Below, one piece after another: positions 62,575 to 64,000 of a stretch of DNA of 64,000 bases; position 1 is the first letter of the stretch, and each line of letters starts with the position of its first letter. The notes beneath the pieces are model-generated. The model ran no database searches. It had not been told where the DNA came from and was given only the letters and a program-made list of their open reading frames with translations. The position numbers were made by a program, and so were the translations under genes. The stretch is from Adiantum capillus-veneris (lineage: Eukaryota > Streptophyta > Polypodiopsida > Polypodiales > Pteridaceae), in NCBI GenBank assembly GCA_014529385.2, contig CM043969.1:27415446-27479445 (forward strand), in the 5' to 3' direction.

Positions 62575-63870
62575 AGATAAGCATCATTGATCATCTAGGA
62601 TGAGGCTCCCATGGTCCATTGCTATGATTTTGAGGCATTGGATAGGATCTTGAGAGATGTTATGCAATGTGATGCTTTGTTTGGGGGAAAGATATTTCTC
62701 CTTGGGGGTAATTTCATACAAATGTTTCTAGTTGTGCCAAAAGGAGGTTGAGCAGATATTGTGGATGCCACTTTTTGTGGATCTTATATATGGAAGCATG
62801 TGAACACTTTGAAGCCAACAGAGAATATGCATGTACTTCATTGTTCCAGTGACTTGGTTGAGAGAGACTTTGCAAAATGGGTACTAGAGATTGGCAATGA
62901 AAATGTTTGTCATGGGGATTTACTTGATATTGCAGCATTTCCAAGTAGTATGATGCTCAAAGATAACAATGTTGAAGGCCTGATTCACAATATATATGGT
63001 GACTTACAAAATGTCTAAAGGCATGCAAGCTTCTTTAGGGATAGAGATATTCTTGCACCATGCAATAAGGATGTTGCTATAATCAATGACTTGGCTATGC
63101 GTAAAATGAGAGGACTTGAAAAACAATACTTGATGCAGATTCTCTTTGTACATCAAATTGTAATGATGGGTTATATCCAGTAGAGTTTTTAAACTCATTG
63201 GATCTTGGGGGGTGGCTTCCAACCACACTCGCTACGCCTCGGGGGGTTCACTGTTCAGGTTCCCCATATATAACGTGCATTCACGAAGTAATATAAAAAC
63301 CCCTCTTTTAACATGTTTGAATGAATAAAATGACCCCTTATTTTATGATTTTCCCCAAAATTGAATATAACTATCCCTTATTTCAATGCATCTTTGTTAA
63401 ATTGACTAAACATATTTTGTTTTGAAACCCCTCTTTTTGAACTCACGTTATACATTAACATGAGTACATAGTGTACCCCCCGAGGGCTACACCTGAAAGA
63501 GAATGCTCCAATTATGCTCTTTGCAACCTGAATCTAAGGCGTGGTTTGTGCAATGGGACAAGATTGATATGTAAGCTTTTTTATCACAGGGACATTGAGG
63601 TAGAAGTAATCAAAGGTTCTCATGATGGAGACAATGTATTCATACCAGGGGTTGACTTTACCATAGGAGGTTCTCAAGGATTACCTTTTGAAATCAAGCG
63701 CATATAGTTTCCTATGAGACCTGCATTTTAAATTAACGTCAACAAGGCACAAGGTCAAACACTTGGAGTCCTAGGTTTATACCTTGCTACACTTGTGTTT
63801 ACTCATGGTCAACTTTATGTAGCAATGTCCCGCATGCGTTCTTCTACTACCATAAAGATTTTTTATGGAT
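62575..63870 (+). pseudogene. Helitron PIF1-type helicase, decayed, with an insertion
   Basis: SF1 helicase motifs are visible: Walker B DEAPM (DEAP 62,599-62,610, with a TAG just before it), EALDRILRDV, FGGKIFLLGGNF, LKPTENM, RDILAPCNKDVAIIN (about 63,050), FLNSLDLG (about 63,190), GLCNGTRLI (about 63,545) and motif VI HGQLYVAMSRM (63,803-63,835). Walker A is missing, because only about 50 bp separate Rep from Walker B. An inverted-repeat insertion splits the part between FLNSL and GLCNGT. No 3' CTRR end with hairpin was found before the window edge. Confidence 0.88.
63225..63495. mobile_element. Small inverted-repeat insertion (MITE-like) in the Helitron
   Basis: GCTACGCCTCGGGGGGTTCAC at 63,231 is the near inverse of the run GTGTACCCCCCGAGGGCTAC at 63,471-63,490. 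A second inverted pair, ATAACGTG (about 63,270) and CACGTTAT (about 63,443), lies inside. The helicase reading is interrupted here and resumes just after (LKENAPIMLF). About 260 bp, no coding; exact ends and target duplication unresolved. Confidence 0.65.
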
Positions 63871-64000
63871 GGTAGCCAGATATTAGTAACAAATTCAAAC
63901 ACCGATCCAATGGCTAGCAGCCGAAACATTGTCTAAAAAGAAGTGCCAAAGTTCACAAATTTAAGGTTTCATACTATGTTCCATCCATGCTACTCGAGCA

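Overview
The window looks like a gene-poor, transposon-dense stretch of a large land-plant nuclear genome. Every recognisable coding region belongs to a plant transposable-element family (Ty3 LTR retrotransposons, CACTA/EnSpm DNA transposons, L1-like LINEs, a Helitron, MITEs). The exceptions are two small fragments that look like host genes. No intact host gene, rRNA or tRNA was seen. The wealth of long (TC)n/(GA)n, (CA)n and (GATA)n tracts and the absence of familiar flowering-plant genes fit a fern or another seed-free plant, but that lineage is a guess.

Layout. 1-10.3 kb: a minus-strand Ty3 element entering from the left edge. It has a 5' LTR, gag with zinc knuckles, pol (protease, RT, RNase H, integrase) and then an unusual broken third ORF of more than 1,150 codons. 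10.5-11.6 kb: copy A of a repeat whose second copy (B) is at 33.1-34.5 kb. 13.6-13.9 kb: a LINE RT fragment. 14.6-18.5 kb: a decayed minus-strand CACTA transposase gene. 18,669-26,611: a nearly complete plus-strand CACTA element with both termini, hairpin-rich subtermini, a captured fragment of a heavy-metal-binding prenylated protein gene, a six-exon TNP2 gene with three nonsense codons, and an uninterrupted three-exon second gene. 26.6-32.6 kb: a cluster of related minus-strand LINE copies, each bordered by (TC)n/(TATC)n microsatellites, plus a MITE. 33-42.6 kb: a CACTA-like gene and 3' terminus split by a 7.4 kb non-coding LTR element (LARD type) with LTRs, PBS, PPT and a 5-bp target duplication. 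42.6-46.8 kb: an ankyrin-like fragment, a microsatellite, a diverged inverted repeat and unrecognised sequence. 46.8-58.6 kb: a plus-strand LINE split in its endonuclease. The split holds a 5.3 kb LTR element with 174-bp LTRs and its own target duplication, flanked by remnants of a probable minus-strand retroelement. 58.7-60.3 kb: a three-unit tandem repeat with embedded microsatellites. 60.9-64 kb: a decayed Helitron whose helicase region carries a small inverted-repeat insertion.

Working logic. Nearly all genes are relics. The best-preserved protein is the CACTA second gene. The most informative biology is structural: nested insertions give a relative order of events, CACTA captured a host exon set, a large LTR element moves without coding capacity, and one LINE family repeatedly lies against pyrimidine microsatellites on one or both sides.
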